A stretch of 64,000 nt of DNA from Adiantum capillus-veneris (GCA_014529385.2 CM043960.1:120283043-120347042); one strand, 5' to 3'; shown: positions 1 to 11,679, counted from the stretch's first letter. Notes: generated by a model from the sequence alone, not told the origin. Program-made: numbers and translations.

Positions 1-106
1 AAAGGTCAAACATTGGGGGAACTGGATGCTTTGTGTGTGTCCCAAAAGTCTTTGGCAATCCCTACATAGGAGGGGGCGAGCCTTGCAAGGGGGATGAGAG
101 AGAGAG

Positions 107-144
<38 letters not shown>

Positions 145-1342
145 GCTCCCTTTACACAAAGGGAATGAGGGACACGTGTAAGCTCCCTAGCTTAGATGCC
201 CACAAGGTGTACCCAATTCCTATTGGATGGCCTTGGAGGTGGACCAATGAGAATTAGGCTAGAGTAAATCTAGTTTAATTAATTTAAAAACACTTAATAA
301 AAGAACCAGTAAGAATTAAGCTCTCTAGAAGACTATTGGACAGTCTCCCAAGGGACCAATGAGCATTCAACAGCCCAATGGCTTGCGTGATTCCTATTGG
401 CCAGGAGGCAAAGGGGTCCAATGAGAGTTTAGTTGAATTAAATAATTACCTAAAGCTCTCACAAAAGGGTAAAGGGGGACACATCTCAGAAGGCTATCAC
501 TTATGCTGCTTAATTACCATTGGTTTAGCTTGGGGAGGTCCAATAGGATGCTAGCAAGAGCAAATAGCAAGAGGGGTCGACCAAGAGAGAGAGAGGGGGC
601 TGATTTTTCAAAGCATTATCACCTAAACACTCATACTAGCTCATGTGTGAAGTAAAGAAGACTCTCTCTCTTTCTCAAGCTTTAATGGAAAGCTTATCAC
701 CTACTCCAAGCTTGTGAGAAGGGAGGCCTACACCAAAAACTCTTGGCTTTGTGATGCAAATCCAACCAAGAGCCAAGATTCAATGCATGCTCATCTCCTC
801 TACCATGCTAATTACTAAGCTAAGCTATGCTAATATGAGTGATTATGTGAGGAGATGTACATCTTTCTCGTAAAAATACTCCTTCTTCCTCTCAATATTC
901 TACTCTCATACCCCGCTAGCTCTCACCATCTTCGAAGGTGTGTGAGGTCTTGGGTCTGAGACCATGAGGTAATTGATGTTGTGTTTGATAAGTGTTTTCC
1001 GTTGTGCATGAAGTTTCCATCTTCATTTCACTAGCTAGTATTGAAGGAACACAAGAAATTGTATTGTAAAATGTCTCTCTTGATGGGAGAAACCATAATA
1101 CAAAGCCTTTTGGAGGGGGGACCGGCTCCATGCAAATCCGGTCCTCAAATGTTGTCAATTGCTTAATTTTCTCTCTCTTTTTGAAGTATTGTTCATGCTA
1201 TCTAACTAGGTGTTATGTTTTTTGTTGCTCTCTCCACCCAAGCACTCTTGTTAATCTCATTAGGAATCTATTCTAATGAAATGCTCACTATGCTCATGCT
1301 ATTTTCCGCTACACACAAGTTACTAGGCCATTAAATGTTACA
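1..1342 (+). mobile_element. LTR of Gypsy family A, copy 1 (LTR from about 27)
   Basis: This is a long terminal repeat, recognised because it aligns end to end with 33065-34379 and, for its 3' part, with 53492-54290. The shared 3' end reads ...AAATGTTACA; in the third copy that end is followed directly by an initiator-Met primer site, which fixes the LTR end at 1342. The start is placed at about 27 (TGCTTTGTGTG) after a short purine-rich stretch; the match with the second copy continues to base 1, so the element body should lie just before the window. It contains a CA microsatellite near 109-143. LTR ends are inferred from the alignments, not from a target duplication; none is visible after 1342. 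Confidence 0.8.
109..143. repeat. (CA)n microsatellite inside LTR A
   Basis: An uninterrupted AC/CA run. The equivalent place in the second LTR copy (33177-33200) has a shorter run, so the length varies between copies of the same LTR. Confidence 0.95.
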
Positions 1343-1487
1343 AATAGAATCCCAAATGTTGAACCCACATGATCGTTTTTTTTTTTTTTGCTGTAGTGAA
1401 CCCCCCCCCCCCCCCCCCTTTAGATCCTCGAGTAGTCACTGCTAATCCGACTCGATGCCACTCTCATGGACGTGGCTCTACTGCTAT

Positions 1488-1559
<72 letters not shown>

Positions 1560-1801
1560 GTTGAGTCTAACAAAATATGCATTTTTGTAACCTCGAAATC
1601 TTTATCGACATGGCTCATCTACATAAAAAATTTTGCCTTCTTCTTGTATCTAACAACAATAGCCCATCGGCTCTTTGTCATGGCCCTTGTTTTTTTTTTT
1701 TTGGCACCAACAACAACTTAATGTTCTCCTCCTACTTTAAGCAACCACAACTTCACGTCTTGTATTGGGTTGCCCTAGGAGCTCGGCTCTAGTTTCGTGG
1801 A
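1343..1801. repeat. Repeat X, copy 1 (about 460 bp)
   Basis: This segment matches 4134-4598 along its whole length. Both copies begin AATAGAATCCC and end TTTCGTGGA. Internal order is the same in both: poly-T, poly-C, a unique stretch, a long CT microsatellite (1489-1557 here), then about 240 bp of unique sequence with a second poly-T. It begins directly after the end of LTR A. No target duplication or terminal inverted repeat is visible and no coding sequence is supported. It could be a small non-autonomous transposon or a fragment of a larger one; the family is not recognised. Confidence 0.75.
1489..1557. repeat. (CT)n microsatellite in repeat X
   Basis: A pure CT run of about 69 bp. The matching run in the other copy of repeat X is interrupted by extra T and C bases. 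A poly-C tract lies upstream at about 1401-1420. Confidence 0.95.
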
Positions 1802-2089
1802 CTGCATCTAATCAAGCATGGAGGGTCCATCAAACTAGCCATTTGATAAACTAGAAATTCAGACTAAGAAAGGAGGGCACAATGAAGGACCACCAAATCA
1901 ACCACCAAAGGTCCAACAGCTATGGATGATGATCACTAGAAAGGAAAAAGGGAAAGTTGTACTCATATAGCCAAATTTAGAGCCTAGCTCCAGCTTTTCC
2001 AATGGCCAGTGATTAAGTATCCACGCTTCTACTATGCTTCGTTGTCAACCCAAAACCCTCAATTTAAGAATATGGTAGCGAGGACTTTA
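1802..2089. other. Unassigned stretch
   Basis: Nothing was recognised here. It may be the more decayed upstream part of the LINE-like remnant that follows. Confidence 0.5.
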
Positions 2090-2870
2090 ATACCATCAAC
2101 TCGATTATCCAAGCAATAATAGCCAACTTTTAAGAAAGCTGCAGCCAAAGTTCGGTGGGATATTTGTTGTCTTCCAGTAGTAAAAGGGGGTCTAGGAGTA
2201 AAAAATATTACAAATGGACATATAAATAGCAGTCAAAGTCCTCATCTGTTCTCTTTAAGATACTAGCCAAGAATGGGCTCTCCACCTATTAAAGTAAAAT
2301 AGCTTCGCTCTGGCCAATTGGAAGCCTTGGCAAAAACTGAGCTGGATCACTATTTTTTTTGGGCCATTCCCCATCAAGGCTAAAGGGTCGCACTTGCCTG
2401 CATCTTTGTGGGGTGCGTGGAATAGGGCAAGGCTTAATCTATGAGCCTTCTGGTCTAGCAACAGGTTTAATGATGTCCGGCAATTCGACTCCATTTGGTG
2501 GCCTCTCTCCCATCTAACCCCTATTGCCAATAATCAGAGAAGGACGGCACTTCAATGTCACAACAAAGGAGTCACCACTTGGCAAGTTCTTTGGAAAGGG
2601 AAACTACACAGGTGGAAATCAGCTGAGGAACTTCTTCTCTTGTTTTCCCTTCAACCATGGGAACTCATGCTCATTTTATCCAGACTTGAGGTTTTCCCTA
2701 GTTCAGAGCTATGAAAGCTCAAACTTAAAGAATGTGTCCCACTCAGTGCCTTTGGATGGAAAGGTGGGTTCAAACTCCAACACCCACAATTGAATCTCCG
2801 AGACATCACTCTCTCATTGCATAGCACATTGAAGAAGAAGAAGGGGATGCCAACACTATCTATTATGATG
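2090..2870 (+). pseudogene. LINE (non-LTR retrotransposon) C-terminal pol remnant
   Basis: Conceptual translation beginning near 2143 reads AKVRWDICCLP-V-KGGLGVKN. This matches the segment after the RT domain of plant LINE ORF2 proteins, usually of the form W-x-x-x-C-x-P-K-x-x-GGLG, which leads into the zf-RVT region. Further downstream, in shifting frames, a tryptophan-rich stretch follows (around WWPLSHLTPIANNQRRT near 2500-2545 and a TWQVLWKGKLHRWK-like stretch near 2570-2610), also typical of that region. Several stops and frame changes show it is dead. RT catalytic motifs and endonuclease are absent, so only the 3' end survives, as expected for 5'-truncated LINEs. The family assignment rests on motif memory. 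Confidence 0.5.
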
Positions 2871-3491
2871 ATGTATTGTAATGGATTTTGGAGGTAAGAC
2901 CTACGCTCTTTTGCAATAGATTCATCTTATGATCCATGTGCAATTACCCTAAGTGACCCATATTAACCTCCTCTATTAGTATCCATGAACATCGTGTAAG
3001 CTTCAACTTACGAGGGTGTTTGGTGGGGTAAATTGTTAGCTTACACTCAATACGTGACCAAGCCCCAAAAGCCAAGCATACTAAGCATGCACCTTACTAC
3101 ATGGATTTCCCTAACACATGATTCTCTATAGTCACATGCTATTTTGTATAACCACATGATGCTTGACCTTTTTCCCACATGTGATGAATATCACTTTCCA
3201 ACATTTAATGCCACCTTCCTTTCTTGAGTCTGTAGATGGCCACTATGCAAATGATGTGATCCTCCATCTCCATCTCAAAATCTAATACAATCATTATGTC
3301 AGCTCAATATGAATGGATCTTTTGTCTATCCACCATAAACTTTCAAAAGGCCCTTGGAGGCCTTATGTAAATCATGGGTGTATTAGATAAGAGAATTCAC
3401 CAAACGATCCCTACCCATGATGTTGGAGATCAAAGGTGTCATGCTCAATCGTTCTTTGGTTGATGTATGCCAAAAACAAGGTTGGGGGTGT
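2871..3491. other. Unassigned stretch
   Basis: No coding, repeat or structural signal was recognised between the LINE remnant and the poly-G tract. Confidence 0.5.

Positions 3492-3537
<46 letters not shown>
3492..3537. repeat. Poly-G tract of 46 bases
   Basis: An uninterrupted run of 46 guanines, flanked by further G-rich sequence (GGGGGTGT before, AGGGAGAAGGGGGG after). Such a tract would be a strong G-quadruplex former. The exact length may be affected by sequencing or polishing error. Confidence 0.9.
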
Positions 3538-3538
<1 letters not shown>

Positions 3539-4133
3539 GGGAGAAGGGGGGAGGAGGTTTGTTACTAAACAATGGAAAAGAGGGAAGAAGGACGGGTGAC
3601 ATATGTTCTTGAAAGATTCCTTTACATCTTTCAATTAAAGATTTTTATCTTAGAGAAGCATGGTAAGATGAGTATAATTGCTATATAACAAAATTATAGG
3701 AATAGGATTAGTATACAACAGAAATGTAGGATTCTTAGATAGCATGTCAAATTAACTACTTAAAGCCTCAACATTACGTAGCAAACAAAGTTCTTAGGTT
3801 GAGAAGCATAATTTAGCTATTTCTAACTAGGAAAATTGAATCTTTCTACTATCTTGCTCTAGTTTTTTCTTATATAATAATCGGATTAAATCTCCTTGTG
3901 ATCAATCAATGTCGAAGATAATGAAGGTTTGTTTGATCTCTTATCTCTACTCATCCGTTGGCTATAGCTAGTTTTGCTTCCAGGGGGAGGGGTCACCAAG
4001 TAGATTCTATATATCGATTGCATTTAAGATCACCAATAAAAGGGACCCTTTTCCTACTCATCTTTTTAAAAGAAAAATCAAGATCCATTTTTCAACACCC
4101 TTCTATCTATGAAAATGTGAGAAAATATAGAAT
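3538..4133. other. Unassigned stretch
   Basis: AT-rich DNA without a recognisable coding or repeat signal. Confidence 0.5.
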
Positions 4134-4270
4134 AATAGAATCCCTAATGTTGGACCAACACGATCGTTTTTTTTTTTTTTTTGTAGTACCCCCCCCCCCC
4201 CCCCGGTCCTCAAGTAGTCATTGCTAATCCGGCTCGATGCCACTCTCATTGACATGGATCTATTGCTATT

Positions 4271-4350
<80 letters not shown>

Positions 4351-4598
4351 ATGTTGAGTCTAACAAAATATGCATTGTTGTAACCTCGAAATATTTATCG
4401 ACATGGCTCATCCTACATAAAAGGATTTTGCCTTCTTTTTGTATCCAACAACAATAGTCCATTGCCTCTTTGTCATGGCCCTTGTTTTTTTTTCTTTTTG
4501 GCACCAACAAAAACTTCATGTTCTCCTCCTACTTTAAGCAACCACAACTTCATGTCTTGTATTGGGTTGCCCTAGGAGCTCGATTCTAGTTTCGTGGA
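4134..4598. repeat. Repeat X, copy 2
   Basis: Second full copy of the repeat at 1343-1801, with the same ends and internal order. It contains a poly-T and a 16-base poly-C tract (4189-4204) and an interrupted CT microsatellite (about 4270-4350). It abuts Copia coding sequence, which begins at 4601 with the codons for KLDPKA. Either repeat X inserted into the Copia element with loss of the upstream half, or both were joined by rearrangement. Confidence 0.75.
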
Positions 4599-4600
4599 AG

Positions 4601-6683
4601 TAAGCTTGATCCAAAAGCATAAAGATGTGTGTTTGTTGGCTATTCCCTGAGCAGAAAGGGTACAAATGTTACAACCCTGTTGACAGGTAAAGTGAGGGTG
4701 AGCAATTAAGATATCACTTTTTATGAAATTGTAAGTTGGTATGCTGATGTAAAAGATGATTTGGGGGCTGATGTGTGGCTGCAAAAAATACAGGTGCACA
4801 GTCACAAGTTTTGAGTGGGCCACAAGGGTCCTCTGGTGCAAGTCATGGGGAGAATCCATGGAGTAGCAGGTTACGTGAAAGAGTGAGTTCTACAAACTCT
4901 TCAAATGTATCAGAAAAGGAAAGGAAAAAGTTGATGATGTCCCTAATTTGCCAAATTTGAGTGTTGGTTATGATGATGGTGATAGCATTGGTTCTGAGCA
5001 GAATTTGGATCAGGAGTTTGCCATACCCTCTGTGAAGACTCTGGGTGCCAGAAGAATGCAAGCAAGGAATAGGGCACTTGGAAGTGATCTTGGACTACGC
5101 AAGTCACAAAGAACAAGAAATCATGTGCAAAGATTGGCTGATGACATTTATGTGGCTCATCATTGTGTATTTATGGTGAAGATTACTGAGGAAGTAGAAC
5201 CCACATGTTTTGAGGATGCTGTCAAGGATAAAAAATGGCAACAAGCTATGGATCAATTGGTTGCACTTGATGCAAATGGGACACGGAAATTGGTACCACT
5301 ACCAAAGGATAAGAAGGAGCAATTGGATGTAAGTGGGTTTACAAAATAAATCATAATGTTGATGGCAGTGTGACAAGGTACAAGGCTAGACTTGTGGCCA
5401 AAGTTATGCATAGAATTATGGGATTGATTATGAGGAGACGTTTAGCTCCGTAGCTAAGATGGATACTATTCGTGTGTTTATTATAGTGGTTGCCACATTA
5501 AAACGTTTGTTGAAACAAATGGATGTAAAGAATGCATTTTTGAATGGAGACTTGGAGGAAATTGTGCATATGGAGCAACCACAAGGTTATGTAAATATGA
5601 GGCTATGTGACCTTGTATGTAGATTAAAGAAAGAGTTTTATGGCTAAAGCAAGCACCTAGAGATTGGTACGAGCATTCCTCAGTTCACTAGGCTTTGCAG
5701 ACCATTGATTATATGTGCAAAAAAATGAGGCAGGAATTGTGGTAATATGTATCTATGTGGATGATTTGATTGTTGGAGGTGATAATGTGCTAAAGTAGAG
5801 GGTACATGCTCTACTTATGTAGGATTTTGACATAAAATACCTAGGAGACTTGCGGTATTCTTGGTGGGCATTGAAATTATTCGCGCAGAAGAAGGTGTAT
5901 GGTTGTCACAAAGGCAATATGCTTTGCATATGTTGAAAAAGTATGGTATGGTTGATTGTAAGCCAATTGCAATGCCCTTAGATCAAAATTTGAAATTGGG
6001 AAATGATGCAAGTCAAGTGCTTGATAATGTTAGCATGTACAGGAAGATTGTAGGCAGCTTGATCTACTTGACTATCTCACATCCAAACTTGAGCTACACA
6101 ATTGGATTGGTGGGTGAGTTTATGCAGTCTCCCAGGAAACCACACTTGGATGCAATGAGATGAACTTTGCACATTGTGAGGGCTACTTTGGATTATGCAC
6201 TCTTTTATAGGGATGATGTGGAATTGCAGCTCTATGGCTACGCTGATGTAGATTGGGTTGGTAGTATATATGTTCGTAGGTCTACCAGCGGGTTTAAATG
6301 TTCTCACTTGGGAGTTCTGCTATCATATGGAGCATCAAAAACCAACCTACAGTTTCTGTTTCACGTACAGAGGCAGAGTACAAGGGTGTTGTAGTGACGG
6401 CATGTGAGGTAGCATGGTCGGGATTTCTACTTCACAACTTTGGAGTACATGTACAAAGGCTATTTGGCATGAAACCCAATGTTTCATGCCAAGAAAAATC
6501 AACATTGAGGTGCACTACCACTTCATTAGAGAGAGGTTCTTAGCCGACGACATCGACCTGCAGTACATGTGGCGACGGATGGGCAGGTTTCATATATCTT
6601 CACGAAGGCCCTTGGAGTGGTGAAGCTATGGTGATTTTGAGTGATGCTTGGAATACGAGAGATTGCATTGATCTTGAAAGGAA
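4601..6683 (+). pseudogene. Copia retrotransposon pol remnant (end of integrase, RT, RNase H)
   Basis: Copia order is visible across broken frames. It starts with KLDPKA and a VGYS motif at the end of the integrase region (4601-4660), followed by a polar linker (4790-5100). RT starts in the stretch ending at 5349 (AVKDKKWQQAMD), continues with MDVKNAFLNGDLEE near 5520-5560, and has the catalytic YVDD near 5755-5766. LSQRQYALHML and the MYRKIVGSLIYLT region follow (5890-6070), then RNase H to about 6610, ending with an FTKALG-like motif. At least six stops or frame changes interrupt it, so no protein is made. It lacks gag, protease and most of integrase, and the 34380-35712 fragment is the complementary half of the same family. 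The element reads into its LTR start at 6684. Confidence 0.9.
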
Positions 6684-6890
6684 TGTTGAGATGTCAATCT
6701 CAACATGTAAGACCTGCATGACTACCATCGACAGTCTCACTGGTGCACCTTGGTGGATACGCATTGACACTGGGTTAGCAGCACCGCCTCTAGCCTGGCC
6801 TGAGAGTTTAGAGTTCTCGGATTTCAAAACCAAGAACCACATGAATCACCATTCGAGGAGCCGGAGGTAAACAAAACCACAAAAAAAGGC
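6684..6890 (+). mobile_element. Start of the Copia 3' LTR (3' limit unknown)
   Basis: Directly after the RNase H end comes a purine-rich stretch (CTTGAAAGGAA) and then TGTTGAGATGTCAATCTCAACA. That sequence begins with TG and has 8-bp inverted arms (TGTTGAGA / TCTCAACA). This is the expected place and form of a Copia polypurine tract and LTR start. Where the LTR ends is not visible; the sequence passes into microsatellite-rich DNA. Confidence 0.6.
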
Positions 6891-6959
6891 ATTTTTTCCT
6901 TATTATCACTGTCACCAAACCCCGAAGGGCGCATAAAATATCAGGGACCTCTTTCTCCC

Positions 6960-7187
6960 ATAGCGGGCCACCATTTTTTTTCTCTTTCTCTTTCATTATT
7001 TTTCCACACACTCTCTCTCTTACCCCCCCTCTTGGCCTCACATATACCCCTCTCTCCCCTCTTGTTTCTTCCCACCAGCGCCCGTGTTCCCTTTCTCTCT
7101 CACTATCTTTTCCCCCCTCTCACCTACACACTCTCTCTCTCTCTTTCCCTCAATGGAGGAACCCGCCATGCAATAATAATATTCTCT

Positions 7188-7224
<37 letters not shown>

Positions 7225-7890
7225 TCTCCCTCTCCTCTCTCTCTTTCTCTCTCTTCTCTCTCTCACTCTCTCTCTCCCTCATTGTCTCTCTCACTGCTGT
7301 GAACAACCCGCAAGGGAATCATAATAATGCACTCTCTCTCTCTCTCCCTCACTACCCACCCTTTGACCTCATTAACTCCCCCCCCCCCCCCCCCCCCTCC
7401 TCACTCACTGTTGGCCAAAAGCAACCCGGAGCCCCCCCCCCCCAAGCTCTCTCTCTTCCTCTCGCGCGTTCTCTGGACCAGCCCTAGTGCGCGCAAAAAC
7501 TGGCCCTCTCTCTCTCTCTCTTATCCACGCCAACTCCCTCACCTTCTCCCTCCCTCGCCACCTCACCCCGCTCTCCCGCTCGCTCTGTGTCAGAGGCCCA
7601 AAGGTGTAGCAGTAAAACAGGATGAATCTCTCTCTCTTATTCTTATCTACACACACACCCTCTCACACCCCCTCCCTCGCTCTCTGGGTCGGCAACATCA
7701 AAACTCTCTCTCTTTCTCTCTCCCGTCGGCCTCTACAGGCGCCGCCCTCATAGCATTTCTCTCTCTCTCTTATTCTATACACACACCCCCACTACACACG
7801 CACACACACACCCTCTCCCCCTCCCATTTTTTCCCCAGCGCCCGCGTTCCCTCTCTCTCTCACTCTCGTGCTCTCACGTTGTTTCCCTGC
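6960..7890. repeat. Long pyrimidine-rich low-complexity tract
   Basis: Nearly 1 kb of CT-dominated sequence with many pure CT runs and poly-C tracts (about 7379-7397 and 7432-7442), interspersed with short unique pieces. Open frames through it code only for Ser/Leu/Pro repeats and are not credible genes. It could be an expanded part of an LTR. Confidence 0.85.
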
Positions 7891-7912
7891 ACACGCACAG
7901 AGTAAGCACGTA

Positions 7913-7918
<6 letters not shown>

Positions 7919-7984
<66 letters not shown>
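7919..7984. repeat. (AT)n microsatellite
   Basis: A pure AT/TA run of about 66 bp. It follows the pyrimidine-rich tract and precedes a CA-rich stretch (about 8030-8200). Confidence 0.95.
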
Positions 7985-7989
<5 letters not shown>

Positions 7990-8029
7990 CATATTTAAAT
8001 AATACCCCTTCCACTTCTCTCTCGTTCCC

Positions 8030-8200
8030 ACACATCGCACGTATACATACACATATGCACACCTACATATTCGACTCACACACAACACACAAACACAATC
8101 ACGCAGTCACCAATACACACAGTCACCAATACACACACACATGCATAAAAGCACTTACACAGATACACATATATGCACACACACGCATATATGCACCCAC
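8030..8200. repeat. CA-rich degenerate microsatellite
   Basis: Interrupted CA and CATA repeats, including a short tandem duplication of AGTCACCAATACACAC near 8105-8140. Confidence 0.8.
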
Positions 8201-8479
8201 AATAAAAAAGGCAAAGGAATAATCGACATCGACACCAAATAAAAGAAGACGGCCAACTCGCGCGTTGCCAACACCAAAACAAGAAGTGGCACCGAAAGCA
8301 CGCCCCGGCCAGCACCGAAAGGAGGTAACACATTGCATCTCGGCTTCTCGCAACAAAATACCAATTCTGGCAGCCCTTAACCTCACACGGACCACCCAAA
8401 CCATCGACAAAACCCTTGTAAATACCCCAAACCCCCACTCTTCCCCAGTAATCTAGCCATGGCTAGTGGATTGTAAAAA

Positions 8480-9545
8480 AAAACTCTTCCCCCACCCCAC
8501 TCTTCCCTCCCTCTATCTCTACCTTCTCTCTCTCTATCTCTCTTACTAGAGAGGCATCTAGATCTTTTCGTGCGACCAGTGGATATTTGCAAGGACCATT
8601 GGGTAAGGAACACCTCTCAAGCCTATATAGAGAGGCCTCCGCTAAGCACAAAGAGAGAGACACAAGTAAGGGAGGAATACACTAGCTCCATGCATTCTAT
8701 ATGGTAATCACCACTAAGCACATAATGCACCCCAAGCTAGAGAGATCATGGCATCATGTTGAGTTGAAAGCTTGGACATTTTAGTATTGGCAACATCACC
8801 ATTTGCCCCATTATCCACCATACCATGGTTGAGTTACTAGTCACGGCCACTCCATGCAGATAAGGTAGTCACTACTCTCCCACAAGGCAACATGAGCATG
8901 CTTGATTGATTGCATCAACACCATGATACCTTGGGCCGCTCTCGATGTGGGTGATTGACGTTGTCGATGGCTGCATCTTGATGTTTTTCCTCAGCTAACC
9001 TTCCCGCTAACTCCAACTTCGCCATGCACCATATGGTGCTCGCATTCCATCATGAATCCCTAGTGCCAAGAGCCAGGTTTGTAACCATCAAGACCACCAT
9101 TTGTAAGTATCATCATCGCCAATAAAAGGGTGCTATCTTGTCTTGATCTTTGGGGTCCATTCTCTGTTCTCCTTAGTTTTGCTTTCTCTCATTCGCGGGA
9201 TGCTTTGTGTCATGTATATCACTCTGCTTGTACTCCATCACGTGCGGCCTCTCCAATCAGTCAGTAAGCTCCTTTCCAACCTTGTCACATATCTCCCTCG
9301 TACACACACTCCTAACTATTGACTAGGCATTTTCTACATGTGGACGTTTTCTATATCACCATTTCATGTTGGTTACCTAGAGAGAATCTCACTTTTGCTA
9401 CCCTAGGTTGTGTATGCCGCACTTATGCTAGGTGATGCCCCTCTCTACCTATAGGATTACTCCTACCTTCAGATGCTACTTGGGGATGTTCAGGCTATGT
9501 GTGTTGTAGAGACCACCCCATATGGTATGTCATTTTAGGCTAGCA
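8480..9545 (+). mobile_element. 3' part of the 5' LTR of Gypsy family B (start uncertain)
   Basis: The LTR end is set by the tRNA primer site that follows a few bases after ...GGCTAGCA (9538-9545). A plausible core promoter TATATAG lies at 8624-8630, so the transcribed part would begin shortly after. The LTR start cannot be set because no second copy is in the window; the chosen start marks only the end of the unassigned sequence upstream. Confidence 0.5.
8624..8630 (+). promoter_or_regulatory. Candidate TATA box of Gypsy B LTR
   Basis: TATATAG in a GC-richer context (GCCTATATAGAGAGGCC), about 920 bp before the LTR end. This is a position-based inference. Confidence 0.35.
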
Positions 9546-9552
9546 TTTTTCT

Positions 9553-9570
9553 TGGCGCCCCCACCGAGGA
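9553..9570 (+). promoter_or_regulatory. tRNA primer binding site of Gypsy B
   Basis: TGGCGCCCCCACCGAGGA begins with TGG, the complement of a tRNA CCA end, eight bases after the LTR terminal CA. Its complement looks like a tRNA acceptor stem and T-arm end; the exact tRNA was not identified. Confidence 0.7.
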
Positions 9571-10426
9571 TCCTTTCATGAAACCCTCCAGTTTACAAGA
9601 CTAAAACCCCTAAACTTTTGTGGATGGATGAATGGCTAGTAGGGTTCCCTAACTGGACGACCGAAGAAGAAGAGCTCCAAGCACAATTGGACAAACTCCG
9701 CATCTCCATCGAAGCTCGAGTGCCAGGCGTAACGGTAATCAATTTGCAGTGGGAGAGTCAACCAACATGCCAAACTCAATGGATATACATAGGCCGGGTA
9801 CCAAGAAGAAGAAGGAGAATGTCGAAACCATGTCCACAACCTACAACCAACCCACAACAACAAGATGGAGGGAGCTCTGCACAATAGAGAATCATACACT
9901 ACTTCGAGAATCGGGTAACTCAAGTCACCGAAGTAATTATCACAGTCAGTTTCCAAGTCGCACCTGATGCTGCAGCATAGATAACGGAAGCACATGCTCA
10001 CACTCTCACGAGAGAGACTAGAGATCTACCGAGCTTGTTTTAGGAAAGAACACCACCCTCCCCACAAGCTTGGACAGTGACTAAGGACCTCTAAGCTTCA
10101 CATGAATCAGTACAACTTACCTCAAAGCAGATCACACATTCCAATACGAGTACACTCAATCAAGGTAATACTGGACTTAAAGGCTCACTACCAGCACGTC
10201 ATCGACACCATGCTAGGTGGGGAGTGCTTCTTTGAGGTTCTGCTGGCATCAGATCAGCCATTTGTCTTACCTTTGGTACAAGGCAATGTATCGTTTGAGA
10301 TTTTAATCCATGTTCTAGTATAAAAGGGTATACATGCCTCCTTGTAAAAGAAAAAAAAAGAAAGAAAAAAAACCTTTTGATTGCAAGCTAACCAATGTGT
10401 CTTTCTAGATCTCTCTCTCAATAATC
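9571..10426 (+). other. Leader / degenerate gag N-terminal region of Gypsy B
   Basis: The region between the primer site and the recognisable gag core. A weak coding trace is visible near 9618-9890 (a charged stretch, NWTTEEEELQAQLDKLR) in a frame interrupted soon after. Such upstream coding is seen in several Gypsy elements, but homology could not be established by eye. Confidence 0.4.
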
Positions 10427-11679
10427 ATGTCAAGTGTAGCATTTCCAACATTTAAAGGAAAGAAGGGGGAGGATTTCGTAACAGATTTCCTAGATGACTT
10501 TGAAGTAGCATGTGTAGTAAGCAACAAAGATACAAATGAATCCTGGGTTAGAATCTTTAAGCATCTCATGAAGTAGAAGCTAGTTCATGGTACAACGCAC
10601 TTCCACCAGCAACTAAGGATGACTGGGAGCCCTTAAAAACTTCTTTTAAGAGGTGCTTTGGGGGAGGTACCACTTCAGAGAAGCTGTGGGACAAGTTGAG
10701 AGACTTAAAGCAGGAGGGTCTTTTAGAATATGCCACCTATGAGTCCAAATTTGTGGATTTGTGGGAACGGTGGGTTGAGTCACTAGCAATAGGGGAAGCT
10801 GCACTTGATTTCCTAAAAAAGTATCGGTTCATGCATGGCTTATGGCTGCTTCTCAAGGATAAAGTGAAGGGTAGATTCTCAGCTACATACGAGTTAGCCA
10901 TCGAGATTGCTCGCCTTAAGGACAAGAAGCTACGAATGAAATCCAAAGAACCCGAGTCAATAGAAGCAGGAACATTGCGTTGACTAACAACCACAACAAC
11001 CACCATTCCTCCACCACCACCGGCTCCTGGGGTAAGAGATGACCAACAAGATATGTTGGCCCATATTACTGACCAACTACAAAATTTGTCTGTCCACTTG
11101 ATACAGCAAGGAAGAAATCAAGAAAGAGATCAAGACCCGAGAAGAGCACGACGACAAAACAGTGAGTATCACTTCTACAACTGCGGAGAAGATGGTCATG
11201 GTATGTACTACTGTTCCAAACCACAACAAAACTATAATAGAGGAGGTAGGAGGAACCAACTGTCACCTCCTAGAGAAAGAACACCCCCACCCCGAGCACA
11301 AGCCCCACCAACACAAATTTTACGTCCACCCCAAGCACCACCACAAGCACCCATTCCACCTCTTCCACCGGCACCACCACCTGATCACCCTGTAAACATC
11401 ATAAGGCTAGAAGAGAAAGGAAAGGCCATAGTAGTGGATCCACCCAGAGCAAAGGAGAGGGATAAGGGTAAGGAGAAGGTAACCTTTGTAGAACCATTTG
11501 AAGCCATGACTGTAAAGAAAGCTATGAGGGAGAAAGCTACACAATCTGATGATGAGAGAAGCATGAAAGCAGAGACTAGCAAGAGGCCATCAAGGCCACG
11601 ACGGAAATTAGGCATCACCGAATTCCAGTTAGGGGAAAGCTCTAAGCCCTATGATCTAACATTGGATGTGGCAGAGTAA
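10427..11679 (+). pseudogene. Gypsy B gag remnant with damaged zinc knuckle
   Basis: The reading begins with ATG at 10427 (MSSVAFPTFKGKKGEDFV) and shows the retrotransposon gag core: FLDDFEVAC, then after a one-base frameshift near 10574 WYNALPP-TKDDWEPLKTSF, then LKQEGLLEYATYESKF at 10708-10755. A proline-rich segment follows 11041. The zinc knuckle at about 11170-11218 reads FYNCGEDGHGMYYC, so the first cysteine of CX2CX4HX4C is phenylalanine and metal binding would be impaired. In-frame stops occur at 10981-10983 and 11677-11679. Gag would form the particle shell and package RNA; this copy cannot make it whole. Confidence 0.85.

Noticed and set aside
1343-1801. Repeat X as a tRNA-derived SINE
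   Set aside because: A B-box-like GGCTCGATGCC occurs in copy 2, but no A box at proper distance, no tRNA-like fold and no clear target duplications were found.
3383-3634. Poly-proline / poly-glycine open frames
   Set aside because: These are read through the 46-base homopolymer and are artefacts of low complexity.
7032-7905. Open frames of 150-190 residues in the CT-rich tract
   Set aside because: They encode only Ser-Leu and Pro repeats forced by the microsatellite, with no domain and no independent support.
7792-8438. Cys/Val/Tyr-rich minus-strand frames
   Set aside because: They come from CA/AT microsatellite antisense sequence; composition bias explains the open length.
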